In this document: positions 1-9,156 of the stretch, piece after piece
Numbering within the stretch: position 1 is the first letter of the stretch
Layout of the letters: the number at the start of each line of letters is the position of its first letter
Source of the DNA: AE-B3B sp964543295
GTDB taxonomy: Bacteria; Aerophobota; Aerophobia; Aerophobales; AE-B3A
Length of the DNA: 64,000 nt
Assembly: GCA_964543295.1 (NCBI GenBank)
Contig: CAZIXA010000005.1
Span: 1 to 64,000 of the forward strand
Direction of reading: 5' to 3'
Position numbers and translations under genes: made by a program
Notes under the pieces: model-generated
Told to the model about the DNA's origin: nothing
The model's input: the letters and a program-made list of their open reading frames with translations, nothing else
Database searches by the model: none

Positions 1-2
1 CA

Positions 3-34
3 AGGATAATAAAGGATTTTAGAATCCTTATCCT
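3..34. other. nested hairpin at window edge
   Basis: A perfect inner inverted repeat (AAGGATT at 12-18, TTAG loop, AATCCTT at 23-29) sits inside a looser outer pair (AGGAT at 3-7, ATCCT at 30-34). It lies about 40 bp past the stop of the minus-strand methyltransferase and could be its terminator, but no clear T-run follows. The left context is cut off. Confidence 0.35.
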
Positions 35-70
35 AATATTTCGGGAAGTTGGGTTATATGATGTCGTGGT

Positions 71-751
71 TTAGGACGACTTTACACAGATAATAATCTC
101 CCCCGGTAATCCAAGTAATTTCACTTTCTCTCTGTGCGCTATATCGAACCCAGCATCCTTGATTGATTGTTTAACATAGATTGGCCTACAGTCAATATAT
201 TGCGGAAATCTCTTATGTGCCCACTCGTATATCCTCAATAATATCGAGTCTTCATCTTCTTTTGACATGCTAACAACTCCGAGCCTGCCATTTGGTTTTA
301 GCAGCCTCTTGATTTCAGCAAGAACTTTCGGAATTTCGGGCGTATCGAAAAGTTCAAGAGCGAAGCTCATGAAAACAGCATCAAATCTGTTACCCTTGTA
401 CGGCATTTTTAATGCGTCTTCACACTGCAGTTCAACTCTATGCAGAAGTCCGGCTTCTTCAAGTCTCTCTTCGCTAACTTTCAGCATACCAGAGGAAATG
501 TCGATGCCATAAACCTTACCATTCTCACCTACTGACTCGGCCATTTGTTTCAAGCAATGTCCCGTTCCAAAACCGATCTCTAGAACGACTGCCCCTCTTT
601 TAATATTTAACCGCTCCAGTGCCATATTTCTGTATTTTTTCTCGAACGCTCCAGCGAAATAATCGTAGAAGCGACTGATTTTATCATAACTCTCTTTTGC
701 CTGAGCCTTGGTTCTATGTACTCGTAGTACATTATGATTTCTTGATTTCAT
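71..751 (-). CDS. class I SAM-dependent methyltransferase (UbiE-like)
   Basis: A 226-residue protein that transfers a methyl group from S-adenosylmethionine to an unknown small acceptor. The glycine-rich SAM loop VLEIGFGTG is at residues 56-64, the acidic ribose-binding strand end (VYGIDIS) near 80-85 and motif II (DALKMPY) near 112-118. The N-terminal YDKISRFYDYFAG resembles the start of UbiE/COQ5-type enzymes, but the length and fold alone do not fix the substrate. No quinone-pathway gene is nearby, so menaquinone methylation should not be assumed. It stands alone, 38 bp downstream of the broken GNAT gene on the same strand. Confidence 0.75.
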   Translation of the reverse strand: MKSRNHNVLRVHRTKAQAKESYDKISRFYDYFAGAFEKKYRNMALERLNIKRGAVVLEIGFGTGHCLKQMAESVGENGKVYGIDISSGMLKVSEERLEEAGLLHRVELQCEDALKMPYKGNRFDAVFMSFALELFDTPEIPKVLAEIKRLLKPNGRLGVVSMSKEDEDSILLRIYEWAHKRFPQYIDCRPIYVKQSIKDAGFDIAHREKVKLLGLPGEIIICVKSS

Positions 752-788
752 TTCATCATCATCTCTTCATTAGTTAAATAGCTCATTT

Positions 789-1578
789 CTATAATTTCTT
801 AACTCTTTTTCTTATCAGTTCCTTTATTTTCTGATAGGACGGTGGTGGTCCTGTTCTCACCTGCTTGCCGTCTATGAATAAGGCATCGGAAATACCCCAC
901 TCTAAGAAAACATTTCTGTCGAATGTATTAATCCTTCTGAAGAGCACCTTATCCCCCAACTCTGAGGCAGGTCTCTTTGCCCTTTCAAAAATCATATTCT
1001 GAGCCGGACACCATCCATTCAGAAATGCCGTCACCGTTACCTTGCCTGCTATGGTTTCAGGTTTTTTCTTTTCTTTAATCCATTTTGGAGGGAGCGCATC
1101 GTCAGTAAAAGATTTCCATAAGAGAACCTGTCCCAAAATCCCTTCTTTATCCACCCTGCTATATCCTTGCTTCTTAAACCACGATGCCTTCATCCAAAAC
1201 GGCAAGGGAACTCCCCAAGCGACCACACCTTTTGCACCCCTGGCTTCTACATCAGCTTCAGCAGCGCGAAGTAAAGCTTTTCCCATACCTTTTTTCTGGA
1301 AATTTCCTCTTCCCTTTTTATAACCGTGAACCCAGATACAGTTTATCAGATAAAGGTCCTTCCCTTCAGCGAAAGAATGCTCTATGGGGACATATTGTAT
1401 CATTCCTCCCACTTCTCCATTATCATCCACTAGCTAGTTTCACCCTGAGACCTTTGTCCTTCATTTTACTGTACCAGACTTCTTTATGACTCCCTGCCTC
1501 TTTTATCTCCTCAGACCAATCTTCCAGACATACAAAGTATAATTGCTTATAATCCTCTGTCAGGTCTATCACTTTCAT
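789..1578 (-). pseudogene. GNAT acetyltransferase with YoaP-like C-terminus, frameshifted
   Basis: The downstream 213 codons hold an acetyl-CoA-binding GNAT core (KKGMGKALLRAAE) followed by a thioredoxin-like tail with GWCPAQN, the arrangement of Bacillus YoaP (about 250 residues). The missing N-terminus is in another frame upstream: an ATG at 1578 preceded by GGAGG opens MKVIDLTEDYKQLYF and runs to a stop just past a tandem CTAGCTAG at 1430-1437. Deleting one CTAG joins both parts in frame into 261 codons (…VKLV-DDNGEVGG…). The gene is therefore probably inactivated by a 4-bp duplication, or this is a sequence error. Function in life would be N-acetylation of an unknown substrate. Confidence 0.75.
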
Positions 1579-1870
1579 TTGTTAGCCTCCAAATAGGTAT
1601 AGTACATAGCCTTTTATCATTTCAGGATGTATTTATAAAGCGGACAATATCTATTGACCTGTCCACATTAATAGTACCACTTCGTCAGTTGGAGTCAACG
1701 GAATAATAGAAGATTTGAGAGATTCTTGCAGCAGGACCAGCTGACACTTTTGTGGTGTTTAAATCACTCATTTCTCCCTAGCTTCTTGAAGTCTCTATAT
1801 ATGAATTCTGTGTGCTTCCAGATGCCAATTTCCATTTTTTGTTCGGGGAGTTAGTTCCAACCCAGAATTA

Positions 1871-1923
1871 TTAAAGAATTTTAACCTTCCTCTAACCATT
1901 CTTTAATCTTACTTTATTATAAT
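1871..1923 (+). promoter_or_regulatory. putative promoter with upstream inverted repeat
   Basis: A TATAAT box at 1918-1923 lies 44 bp before the small secreted-protein gene. Directly upstream is a perfect 9-bp inverted repeat, TTAAAGAAT (1871-1879) and ATTCTTTAA (1898-1906), with two TAACC direct repeats inside the loop. No good -35 box is present, which would fit an activator-dependent promoter (inference). The remainder of the gap 1579-1870 shows no gene. Confidence 0.4.
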
Positions 1924-1966
1924 ATACTCAGTTTCAAAAAATAAAATTTGAGAGGAGGTGAAAAAG

Positions 1967-2245
1967 ATGTTAAAGAAACGACTGCTCGTTCCCATTCTTC
2001 TCATTGGTGCAGGAATGCTTCTAATGGGGTTGTATTCTGTAGCCGGTGCCGCAAAAGTGCGGCGGCCCGGTTACATCAGTCGTATCCAGGGTCCCCAAGG
2101 ACAAGAGGATACCGTACCAGCCGCGGAACAAGAGAACGGCGAAGAAACAGAAGGCGATATTGAAGCGAATGAGAATCTTCCCGGCGGTGGGCACCAAGAT
2201 CAGAATGGAGTCAATGTCGATCATCAGTTTGAAGGAGTGGAATAA
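1967..2245 (+). CDS. small secreted or membrane-anchored acidic protein
   Basis: A 92-residue protein of unrecognised family. Residues 1-30 form a basic start (MLKKR) plus a long hydrophobic stretch ending at VAGAA, a signal peptide or anchor. The rest is hydrophilic and acidic, rich in E, Q and G, and ends in GGGHQDQNGVNVDHQFEGVE, a His/Asp/Asn-rich tail that might bind a metal. The ATG at 1967 is chosen because AGGAGG (1953-1958) sits 8 bp upstream; the GTG at 1958 overlaps that site. It is monocistronic, with a candidate promoter in front and a strong terminator 24 bp after the stop. Function unknown. Confidence 0.6.
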   Translation: MLKKRLLVPILLIGAGMLLMGLYSVAGAAKVRRPGYISRIQGPQGQEDTVPAAEQENGEETEGDIEANENLPGGGHQDQNGVNVDHQFEGVE

Positions 2246-2269
2246 TTTCCTTTCACTCTTTCATCTAAG

Positions 2270-2307
2270 AAAACATCCGTTGCTAGCACGGATGTTTTCT
2301 ATTTTTG
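2270..2307 (+). terminator. rho-independent terminator
   Basis: An 11-bp stem GAAAACATCCG / CGGATGTTTTC (2270-2280 and 2290-2300) with a 9-nt loop is followed by TATTTTT. It ends the transcript of the small secreted protein. Confidence 0.85.
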
Positions 2308-2365
2308 AAAATTGAAAAGTCATGTTATAATAACTTCGATATAATTTGAAGCCCGCCGAAAAAAT

Positions 2366-2392
2366 AGCCGCCGGAAGCGAGGGCGCGGCGGA
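2366..2392. other. GC-rich hairpin in AT-rich gap
   Basis: CCGCC (2368-2372) pairs with GGCGG (2387-2391) in an unusually GC-rich block within AT-rich DNA. It lies between the terminator and the transposase remnant. The role is unknown; a relic of an element end is possible. Confidence 0.3.
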
Positions 2393-2545
2393 GCGTCAGT
2401 TTCGTTCAAAGTTTTCTTTCGGTTCTTTGTCAAACATTAGAAAAAAATCAGGAATTAATCCAGCGTCTCTGAAATGTTTCAGATATGTATGTTTCTAATT
2501 TATCAAGCAAAAAAATGAAGAAATCAATTAAAGAGACATCTTAAT

Positions 2546-2990
2546 CATAAAATAAGTCACGTTTCTATCTTGGATTGGGTAAGAAGATACACCTTGAAAG
2601 TCAGCAAATTCATAGAGAAATTAGATTATAATATTGGGGATAGTTTTTATGTTGATGAAACTATCATTAGTTGTGAAGGTAGAAATGATAGATTTTGGTG
2701 TTGTCTTGATTGGGATACGAGATTGATTACAGGATTGAAACCGTCTTTATGAAAATTAAGGATAGGGTTCTTGATTTTAGGGATTTAAAGCTTTATGGTC
2801 TGCTCCGATTTCAATGAATGCAATAGTTATCCAGCGCAACTTCATAGAAGCGCACGCAACAATAAATGAAATACCTTGCGAAAAAAAGGGGGGGTTAATT
2901 TAGCATTAAGTGAAAATAGATGGTTAGATTTGATTAAGTTAAGTACTCTTTAAAGAATGCGTTAAGTTCAATAATTTTTGGTGGCTATAC
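2546..2990 (+). mobile_element. degenerate DDE transposase remnant
   Basis: From about 2546 one frame reads ISHVSILDWVRRYT and then YVDETIISCEGR with a following CLDWDTRLITG. This is the helix-turn-helix end and first catalytic Asp block (a D-E-T motif) of an IS6/IS240-like DDE transposase. At 2750 the frame is lost, and the homologous continuation (KIKDRVLDFRDLKLY) resumes in another frame, after which only scraps remain. No terminal repeats were recognised. The gene is dead. Together with the GC-rich hairpin it fills the gap 2308-3103. Confidence 0.6.
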
Positions 2991-3103
2991 ATGGATGGGA
3001 CATGTTTAAATGGCCAAACGAACGGACGAGGGGGAAGTGGACACGAACAAAAAACAATAATTATGAATAATAGAATAATTGTAAATCTATAGAGGCAATT
3101 AAA

Positions 3104-3838
3104 ATGGTAAACATTACTGAAGTAAAAAATTTAATAAAGAAATACGGCGATTTTATTGCCGTAGATAACATCTCATTTAGTATAAAAAAGGGGGAAATAT
3201 TTGGTTTCTTAGGGCATAATGGAGCAGGAAAAACAACTACTATAAATATGCTCACTACTTTACTTTCACCAACTAAAGGTACTGCAACAGTGGCAGATTT
3301 TGATATAGTTAAAGCAGGCATGGAAGTAAGAAAAAATATAGGATATCTTCCTGAAAATATCCAATTATATGATACACTAACTGCTTATGAAAACTTAGAG
3401 TATTTTGCTAAACTTTCAGGAATAAAAGAGCCTAAAGAAAAGATAATAGAAGTTCTAAAATTTTTAGATGGAGCCTCATTTCAGGACAAGAAGATAGGCG
3501 AATGTTCAAAGGGGATGAGGCAAAAGATAGGCGTAGCTCAAGCAATAATTCATGATCCGGTCATTTTATTTCTCGATGAACCAACTTCGGGATTGGATCC
3601 ATTTGGAGTTAAACAGCTACGTGAAATATTGTTGAAGCTTAATAAAGAAAAAGGGATTACTATCTTTGTAAACACCCATCTTTTATCAGAGGTTACTCAA
3701 ATCTGTTCATCAATAGGAGTTCTTAATCATGGCAAATTGATTTATCAAGATTCTTTAACAAACACCCTCAAGAAATTTAAAAATGAAGAATCTCTTGAAA
3801 AAATATATCTTTCTATCGAGGGAAAACAAAATGCATAG
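3104..3838 (+). CDS. ABC transporter ATP-binding protein (ABC-2 type exporter)
   Basis: A 244-residue cytoplasmic ATPase that powers the membrane subunits encoded next to it. Walker A GHNGAGKTT is at 38-46, the signature CSKGMRQK near 134-141, and Walker B with D-loop LFLDEPTSGLDP just after. This is the drug/antibiotic or Cu-processing (NosF-like) exporter class, not an importer. The stop overlaps the next start by 8 nt, so translation is probably coupled. The block 3.1-8.7 kb is visibly more AT-rich than the acs region, suggesting lateral transfer (inference). Substrate unknown. Confidence 0.85.
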   Translation: MVNITEVKNLIKKYGDFIAVDNISFSIKKGEIFGFLGHNGAGKTTTINMLTTLLSPTKGTATVADFDIVKAGMEVRKNIGYLPENIQLYDTLTAYENLEYFAKLSGIKEPKEKIIEVLKFLDGASFQDKKIGECSKGMRQKIGVAQAIIHDPVILFLDEPTSGLDPFGVKQLREILLKLNKEKGITIFVNTHLLSEVTQICSSIGVLNHGKLIYQDSLTNTLKKFKNEESLEKIYLSIEGKQNA

Positions 3839-4760
3839 TTTAACCATTGCCCATCAAGAAGTTAAATTACTAACAAAGGAAAAAACTGTTTTGCTTTTGA
3901 TAATTATTTTATTAGGTTTAACACTTGCTTCAACATTTATTGGATGGTTATCTCAGCATACAATACAACAAGTTTATGATGTCGCATCGACATTATTAAT
4001 TTCAGAAGGAAAAACAGCCCCCTCTTCACCATTTACAAATTTTCCAGACCTTTCCATTGTAAAAAATATGTTAATTTATATCGTTATTTGCGGTGCACTC
4101 CTAGCTATTGCTTTAGGGCATTCTTCTGGAGTAAGAGACCGTAAAGCTGGTTCTGTGAAAATACTTTTTTCGCATCCAATAAATAAAAGAGATTATTTAT
4201 TTGGAAAGATATTGGCTGTATCTTTTATCCTTTCTTTAATCTTGCTGGTTGCATTTATTATTAGTGCAGTATCATCAGTAGCTTTAGTAAATTTAACTGG
4301 TGCAGACTTACTGCGATTAATAGGTTTTTACATTCTTTCTTTTATTTATCTTATGAGTTTTGCACTTTTAGGACTAAGTTTTGGTCTAATAATGAAAAAT
4401 GAAGCAATTGCATTACTTATCCCAATTGTAATCTGGATTTCTATAACTTTTGTGATTCCAGGATTTACCTCTGCCCTATATCCTACTGCTACTTTAAACC
4501 CAATATTGCCAATAACAGAAAGCCATAGCCCTGCTTTAGATTTCTTACATTCAATAACAAACCCCTTTTCTATTGCAGAACACTACAAAGAATCCGGTGC
4601 ATATATCCTTAATTTAGGAAATTCCTTTTCAGGCAATATCTCTTTAGAAACCAATGCCACAAATATAAGTTTAATATCTTTGTGGCTATTAATTTGCATT
4701 TTAATAAGTTTTATTGCTATACATAGATTTGACCCAGTAAAAGAAGAGATAAATGAATAA
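3831..4760 (+). CDS. ABC-2 type permease
   Basis: A 309-residue membrane subunit of the exporter. One hydrophobic segment lies near the N-terminus (LLLIIILLGLTLASTFIGW), followed by a large extracytoplasmic loop to about residue 80, then five more segments including LIPIVIWISITFVIPGF. The arrangement matches NosY/ABC2_membrane_2 permeases. The ATG at 3831 is preferred over an in-frame upstream start at 3783 because it has a GAGG site 8 bp before it and overlaps the ATPase stop by only 8 nt. It overlaps the next permease by 8 nt (ATGAATAA). Confidence 0.8.
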   Translation: MHSLTIAHQEVKLLTKEKTVLLLIIILLGLTLASTFIGWLSQHTIQQVYDVASTLLISEGKTAPSSPFTNFPDLSIVKNMLIYIVICGALLAIALGHSSGVRDRKAGSVKILFSHPINKRDYLFGKILAVSFILSLILLVAFIISAVSSVALVNLTGADLLRLIGFYILSFIYLMSFALLGLSFGLIMKNEAIALLIPIVIWISITFVIPGFTSALYPTATLNPILPITESHSPALDFLHSITNPFSIAEHYKESGAYILNLGNSFSGNISLETNATNISLISLWLLICILISFIAIHRFDPVKEEINE

Positions 4761-5724
4761 TATATTTTTGATCGCAGAGAAAGAGTATAAAGATGCAATG
4801 AAGAATAAATTATTCTTAGTTGTATTTCTGCTTTTGATTGTGTTAACAACCACATCAATTATCGTAGCATCATTATTATTTCAAAGTAAAGTTTTGGATT
4901 ATCAAAATTCTATTCAGGCATTAAAAGAAAATGGGAAGATAATTACCTTTTCTGAACCGCAATTTTCTCCTCTCAAATTGTTGAGGGGGTTTATTGATTA
5001 TTTGGAAATTATTGGAGCTGTCCTCGGAATTGTTCTGGGCTATTATAGCATAGCAAAAGAAAAGAATAGAAGGACATTGCAACTAATTTTAACCAGACCT
5101 GTTAAAAGGTCAGATATAATCAGCGGGAAGCTTTTAGGAAATACATTGCTTGTTAGCACAACAGTAATTCTTATTGGAATAATATCTTTGCTGAGTCTAA
5201 TTTTTATTGGGCACGCCGCGCTTTCAGGGTTAGAAATTGCCAAGTTTTTAATTACAATCTTATTATCAATTATTTATATTGTAATGTTCTTTTCTTTATC
5301 TTCGTTTTTTTCTTTGAAGATGAAAAATCTTTCTAACGCCTTAATTATCTGTTTTGTTATATGGCTTGTTTTTGTCCTTATTATCCCTCAAATAGGAGAT
5401 ACGATGGATCCAGATAATCAAGTCCCGGGAGGTCTTTTTAATAGTTTAAATCTTGATAAGCCCCGTGAAATTCAAGTCCTATCTCATTTCAGTTCATACG
5501 AAACAAATAGAGATCACCTTGAACAGTTATCAATAACAAAACATTATGAAAGGGCAAGTTTTGCATTTCTCGGCATAAAGCCTGAATTTAATGATTTGCC
5601 CTTAGCTGACATCTTTGCTAAAAAATGGATAGATTTATTAATATTAATCATTTTTACAATATTATGTATCCTTGGTAACTATTATATGGTTTATAGAAAA
5701 AATACGCTTTCCAGAGGAGAATAA
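4753..5724 (+). CDS. second ABC-2 type permease (NosY-like)
   Basis: A 323-residue permease with the same plan as its neighbour: an N-terminal anchor (LVVFLLLIVLTTTSIIVASL), an outer loop, then a cluster of five membrane spans. The cytoplasmic loop contains KEKNRRTLQLILTRPVKR, the conserved region before span 3 in NosY-like proteins. The two permeases are diverged and would form a heterodimer with the ATPase at 3104 (inference from operon order). The start overlaps the preceding stop, and the stop lies one base before the next gene. Confidence 0.8.
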   Translation: MNNIFLIAEKEYKDAMKNKLFLVVFLLLIVLTTTSIIVASLLFQSKVLDYQNSIQALKENGKIITFSEPQFSPLKLLRGFIDYLEIIGAVLGIVLGYYSIAKEKNRRTLQLILTRPVKRSDIISGKLLGNTLLVSTTVILIGIISLLSLIFIGHAALSGLEIAKFLITILLSIIYIVMFFSLSSFFSLKMKNLSNALIICFVIWLVFVLIIPQIGDTMDPDNQVPGGLFNSLNLDKPREIQVLSHFSSYETNRDHLEQLSITKHYERASFAFLGIKPEFNDLPLADIFAKKWIDLLILIIFTILCILGNYYMVYRKNTLSRGE

Positions 5725-5725
5725 A

Positions 5726-6280
5726 ATGAAAAAAATATTAATCGCGGTTATAGGAATAATCCTTGTAATTGGATTAATAAGCATTGGAATTGTAATGCAA
5801 AAAAGATCTCCTGCACCAAATTCTGAAAACAATCCAAATCCAATTAACTCTAATTCACAGACAAATCCCTCCTTATCTAATGGACCAGTTGGATTTAAAA
5901 TACAACAAGCTCTGGTTGAGAACAATGTTGACCCTGTTACAAATAAAGATGTTTCAGATCATCTTGAAATTACTTTGTTAAATACAATTGATAAAGACAT
6001 TTCAAATTTAAGTGTGGACTATTCAATTACCGATCTTAAAAATTCTAAGAAGGAGTCATATTCAGCGAAGTTAGAGGGGTTTATTCTTAAATCAAAGGAG
6101 ACGCAAACAATACACTTTGATAATGAGAACAAAACAAATCATTTCTGGGTAAATCCCTATAGTATGTACTATCTTAGCACTGATCCACTTCAATTTAGCA
6201 TAACTGTTAGTGCAGAAGGATATCAAGCTCAAACTATTAATGTAAAGAAAGACGCTGGCGGAGCAGAAGTTCCAGATTAA
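5726..6280 (+). CDS. membrane-anchored extracytoplasmic protein of the exporter operon
   Basis: A 184-residue protein not assigned to a family. Residues 2-23 form a single membrane anchor or uncleaved signal, followed by a low-complexity Pro/Asn/Ser linker (about 28-52) and a beta-rich domain, perhaps immunoglobulin-like, with patterns such as DHLEITLLNTIDKDISNLSV. There is no lipobox Cys. The ATG at 5726 follows AGAGGAGA and comes one base after the permease stop, so it belongs to the exporter operon. It probably acts outside the membrane as an accessory or sensor (inference). Confidence 0.6.
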   Translation: MKKILIAVIGIILVIGLISIGIVMQKRSPAPNSENNPNPINSNSQTNPSLSNGPVGFKIQQALVENNVDPVTNKDVSDHLEITLLNTIDKDISNLSVDYSITDLKNSKKESYSAKLEGFILKSKETQTIHFDNENKTNHFWVNPYSMYYLSTDPLQFSITVSAEGYQAQTINVKKDAGGAEVPD

Positions 6281-6527
6281 GAATGTAGTGAATTTTACTC
6301 GTAGTTTTAAGTTTAGTAATGGGAAATATGTGATTTCTGAAATGAAAATTCCTTATTTAGAGTCAATGAAAAACAAAACCACACCCCACGCGACTAACGA
6401 ATAAAACACGGAATGTCTCCCAATTTTTGTTGCTAAGTGACGCTAACTTTACAGCTCACCAGAATCTGGTTTTTTTCTCGAATGCAATCTTTCCTCTTAT
6501 TTTGATTTCAAAGAAAATTACCTATAC

Positions 6528-6556
6528 TTGACAGGTAAGCTCCTCCAATTTATGCT
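6528..6556 (+). promoter_or_regulatory. sigma-70 promoter for the two-component system
   Basis: TTGACA at 6528-6533, an exact 17-bp spacer, then TATGCT at 6551-6556, 37 bp before the response-regulator start. It lies in the gap 6281-6592, where I see no gene. Confidence 0.7.
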
Positions 6557-6592
6557 TTAAAACAAAAAACATTTACGAATTAAGGCATTGTT

Positions 6593-7267
6593 ATGATTGT
6601 CTTAATAGTTGAGGATGAGAAAAAAATTGCCAGTTTTGTTAAGAGGGGACTGGAGGAAGAAGGGTATGCTGTTGATGTTGCCTATGATGGAGAAAAAGGA
6701 CTAAATTTAGCTGAGAGCAACAGTTATGATCTTATAATTTTAGATATAATGCTCCCCCAAAAGGATGGATTAACAGTTTGTAAGTCTCTCAGGAAGGTAA
6801 AAGTTACAACTCCTGTACTTATGCTAACAGCCAAAGACACAGTAGAAGACAAGGTTAATGGCCTTGATAGTGGAGCTGATGATTATCTTATAAAACCCTT
6901 CGCTTTTGAAGAACTTCTAGCCAGAGTGAGAGCTCTTCTTCGACGGGGTAGACCTCTCTCTCCCGAGAAACTCATGGTAGATGATCTTATTCTTGATCCT
7001 GTAACTCACCAGGTAAAAAGGAGAGGAAAGATTATCCAGTTAACTTACACCGAATATAGACTGCTTAGCTATCTTATGAGTAATGCTAATAGAGTTCTAA
7101 CCCGTACTATGATTGAGGATCATGTATGGGGATATGATTATTTTGATAAGTTTAGTAATATTATAGACGTATATATAAGGTATTTAAGAAAAAAGATAGA
7201 TGAGGGATTTAACAAAAGATTAATTCATACTATTAGGGGGAAGGGATACATTATCAAAGAAGAATAA
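6593..7267 (+). CDS. OmpR/PhoB-family response regulator
   Basis: A 224-residue transcription factor. The receiver domain (1-115) has the acidic pair E7/D8, phospho-acceptor D51 in LDIMLPQKDG, Thr near 79 and Lys near 101 (KPF). The C-terminal winged helix (about 125-222) ends with the typical IHTIRGKGY hairpin. It is phosphorylated by the kinase encoded 15 bp downstream. Being next to the ABC exporter, it may regulate those genes and respond to the exporter's substrate, as in antibiotic-sensing modules (inference). The ribosome-binding site is weak. Confidence 0.9.
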   Translation: MIVLIVEDEKKIASFVKRGLEEEGYAVDVAYDGEKGLNLAESNSYDLIILDIMLPQKDGLTVCKSLRKVKVTTPVLMLTAKDTVEDKVNGLDSGADDYLIKPFAFEELLARVRALLRRGRPLSPEKLMVDDLILDPVTHQVKRRGKIIQLTYTEYRLLSYLMSNANRVLTRTMIEDHVWGYDYFDKFSNIIDVYIRYLRKKIDEGFNKRLIHTIRGKGYIIKEE

Positions 7268-7282
7268 TGTAGATCGTTTATT

Positions 7283-8677
7283 ATGCTGCCCATCCGCTGG
7301 AAATTAACTTTATGGTACTCAGCTCTTTTAGCTACAATTTTAAGTATCTTTGGATTCGCCCTTTATTTTTCTTTTGAACATACCTTAATGAAGGAGGCTT
7401 CGGATATTGTTGTTATTACAGCTCGGCAGATAAGTGCTTTCATAGAAACAGGGGCTCCTGAAGATAATGAAGGGGATTTTGCAGATGTAAGTGATCCTTC
7501 TCTGCCAGAAAAATTTTCTTCAGAAGGAGTATATATAGAGATTTATGACAGACACGGAGATTTAATAAATAAATCTTCCAATTTGAAAAATTTCACTTTG
7601 AATAAGGTCTTTGACCAAAAAAATAAGAAAGGTTTAACTTACACCCAAGATTTAACAGGGCTCGGCCCTATAATAATCCACGAAAAATCTCTCAAACAGG
7701 GAGATAAATTATGGGGAACCATCAAGGTAGGAAAATCTTTAGAATTCATTAATGAATCTCTAGACCGTTTAAGACAAATTTTGGTGAGTGTATTCCTAGT
7801 AACCCTTCTTTTGTCTTTTGGCATAGGGATGATACTAGCCAAGGGAGCTCTTGATCCGATAGACCGAATTACAAAAACAGCCCGTACTATCAAAACTGGA
7901 GCACTAAATCACCGCCTGAGTTGGCAGGGTCCGGCTGATGAGCTTGGCAGACTAGCGGCTGCCTTTGATGAAATGCTGGATAGGTTAGAAAGATCTTTTC
8001 AGAAAGAGCGCCAGTTTACTTCTGATGCATCCCATGAGCTAAGAACCCCTCTTACCATAGTTAAAGGTGAGGCTGAGGTAGCTCTGAGAGGAGAGAATAA
8101 AAAATTTGAAGAATACCAAAAGTCCCTTGCCAGTATAAACGAGGAGGCTGATAGGATGTTCAAGATAGTAGATGATCTTTTGACTTTGGCAAAAGCCGAT
8201 TCGAAATCTCAGCAACTAGAAATCGAACCAGTTCATCTTAACCAGCTTATACATAAGGTAAAAAGTCAATTCGAATCTTTAGTTGATAAGAACAGAATAA
8301 CCCTTGTACTCAAGGAAAAAGAGAGAATTGTTCTGCAAGGAGATAAACAGAGACTAACCCAACTTTTGAATAATCTAATAGACAATGCTCTAAAATATAC
8401 GCCACCGGGTGGAAAAGTGAAAATATCCCTAGACAGAGAATACGAATGGGCAAAGATAATAGTGGAAGATACTGGAATCGGAATACCTCCAGAAGATCTT
8501 CCTCATATCTTTGAGCGTTTTTATCGAGTGGATAAAGCTCGCTCTCGCAAAATGGGAGGAAGTGGACTGGGTCTTTCCATTGTCAAATGGATTGTGGAGG
8601 CTCATAAAGGAAGGATAGAGGTTAAGAGCAAACCGGGACAAGGAACTTGTTTCACAGTCTGGCTACCTTTCTCTTGA
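7283..8677 (+). CDS. sensor histidine kinase
   Basis: A 464-residue membrane kinase. Span 1 is near 10-30, a periplasmic sensor region follows to about 165, span 2 is near 166-188 (VFLVTLLLSFGIGMILA), and a HAMP linker covers about 190-240. The dimerisation/H-box SHELRTPL has its His near residue 251. The ATPase domain shows NLIDNALKY (N box), DTGIGIP (G1) and GGSGLGLSI (G2). It phosphorylates the preceding response regulator. The sensor loop is acidic (EDNEGDFADVSD), which could bind cations or cationic peptides (inference). Confidence 0.9.
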   Translation: MLPIRWKLTLWYSALLATILSIFGFALYFSFEHTLMKEASDIVVITARQISAFIETGAPEDNEGDFADVSDPSLPEKFSSEGVYIEIYDRHGDLINKSSNLKNFTLNKVFDQKNKKGLTYTQDLTGLGPIIIHEKSLKQGDKLWGTIKVGKSLEFINESLDRLRQILVSVFLVTLLLSFGIGMILAKGALDPIDRITKTARTIKTGALNHRLSWQGPADELGRLAAAFDEMLDRLERSFQKERQFTSDASHELRTPLTIVKGEAEVALRGENKKFEEYQKSLASINEEADRMFKIVDDLLTLAKADSKSQQLEIEPVHLNQLIHKVKSQFESLVDKNRITLVLKEKERIVLQGDKQRLTQLLNNLIDNALKYTPPGGKVKISLDREYEWAKIIVEDTGIGIPPEDLPHIFERFYRVDKARSRKMGGSGLGLSIVKWIVEAHKGRIEVKSKPGQGTCFTVWLPFS

Positions 8678-8874
8678 AAGAACATCAACGCTTTCTCTTC
8701 GTCGTGTTTGATTTCTTTCTCTCTAATATTACCTTTCATCTCAACTGTATGATGAAAATACTTGTGATCTACCGCATTTCTACTTTTATTCCGTCGTCTT
8801 CTGTGTAAAAGTAAGACATTCACTATCTTCCTCTAAACTAAAACCTCCTTCTATCTACACTCCTATTACATATT

Positions 8875-8900
8875 GAGGACATTTTGTCCTCTTCTTTTTG
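8875..8900 (+). terminator. probable terminator after the kinase
   Basis: A 7-bp stem GAGGACA / TGTCCTC with a 3-nt loop, followed by TTCTTTTT. It is about 200 bp past the kinase stop. The rest of the gap 8678-9156 holds no gene that I can recognise. Confidence 0.5.
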
Positions 8901-9156
8901 TTTGATGTTGACAAATCCCTAAGAATTGCCTCGCTTGAACTAAAGAAGAAGCATGCCCATCAAATACAAGAGGGAACCCCCGAAATGACGATAAAGTAAA
9001 CAGGCCAACCTACGTCTGTGACCCTTTCTCGGTAAAACTTGTTTTCTACACGCTTTTCAGATACGGGTTTAGGATTATCTGAATCCACTGACCTCAAAAA
9101 AGAAACCTCCAGGCCAGAGTCCCCCAAAAGTAGATTCACGCGTGCTGAGATTTGGC

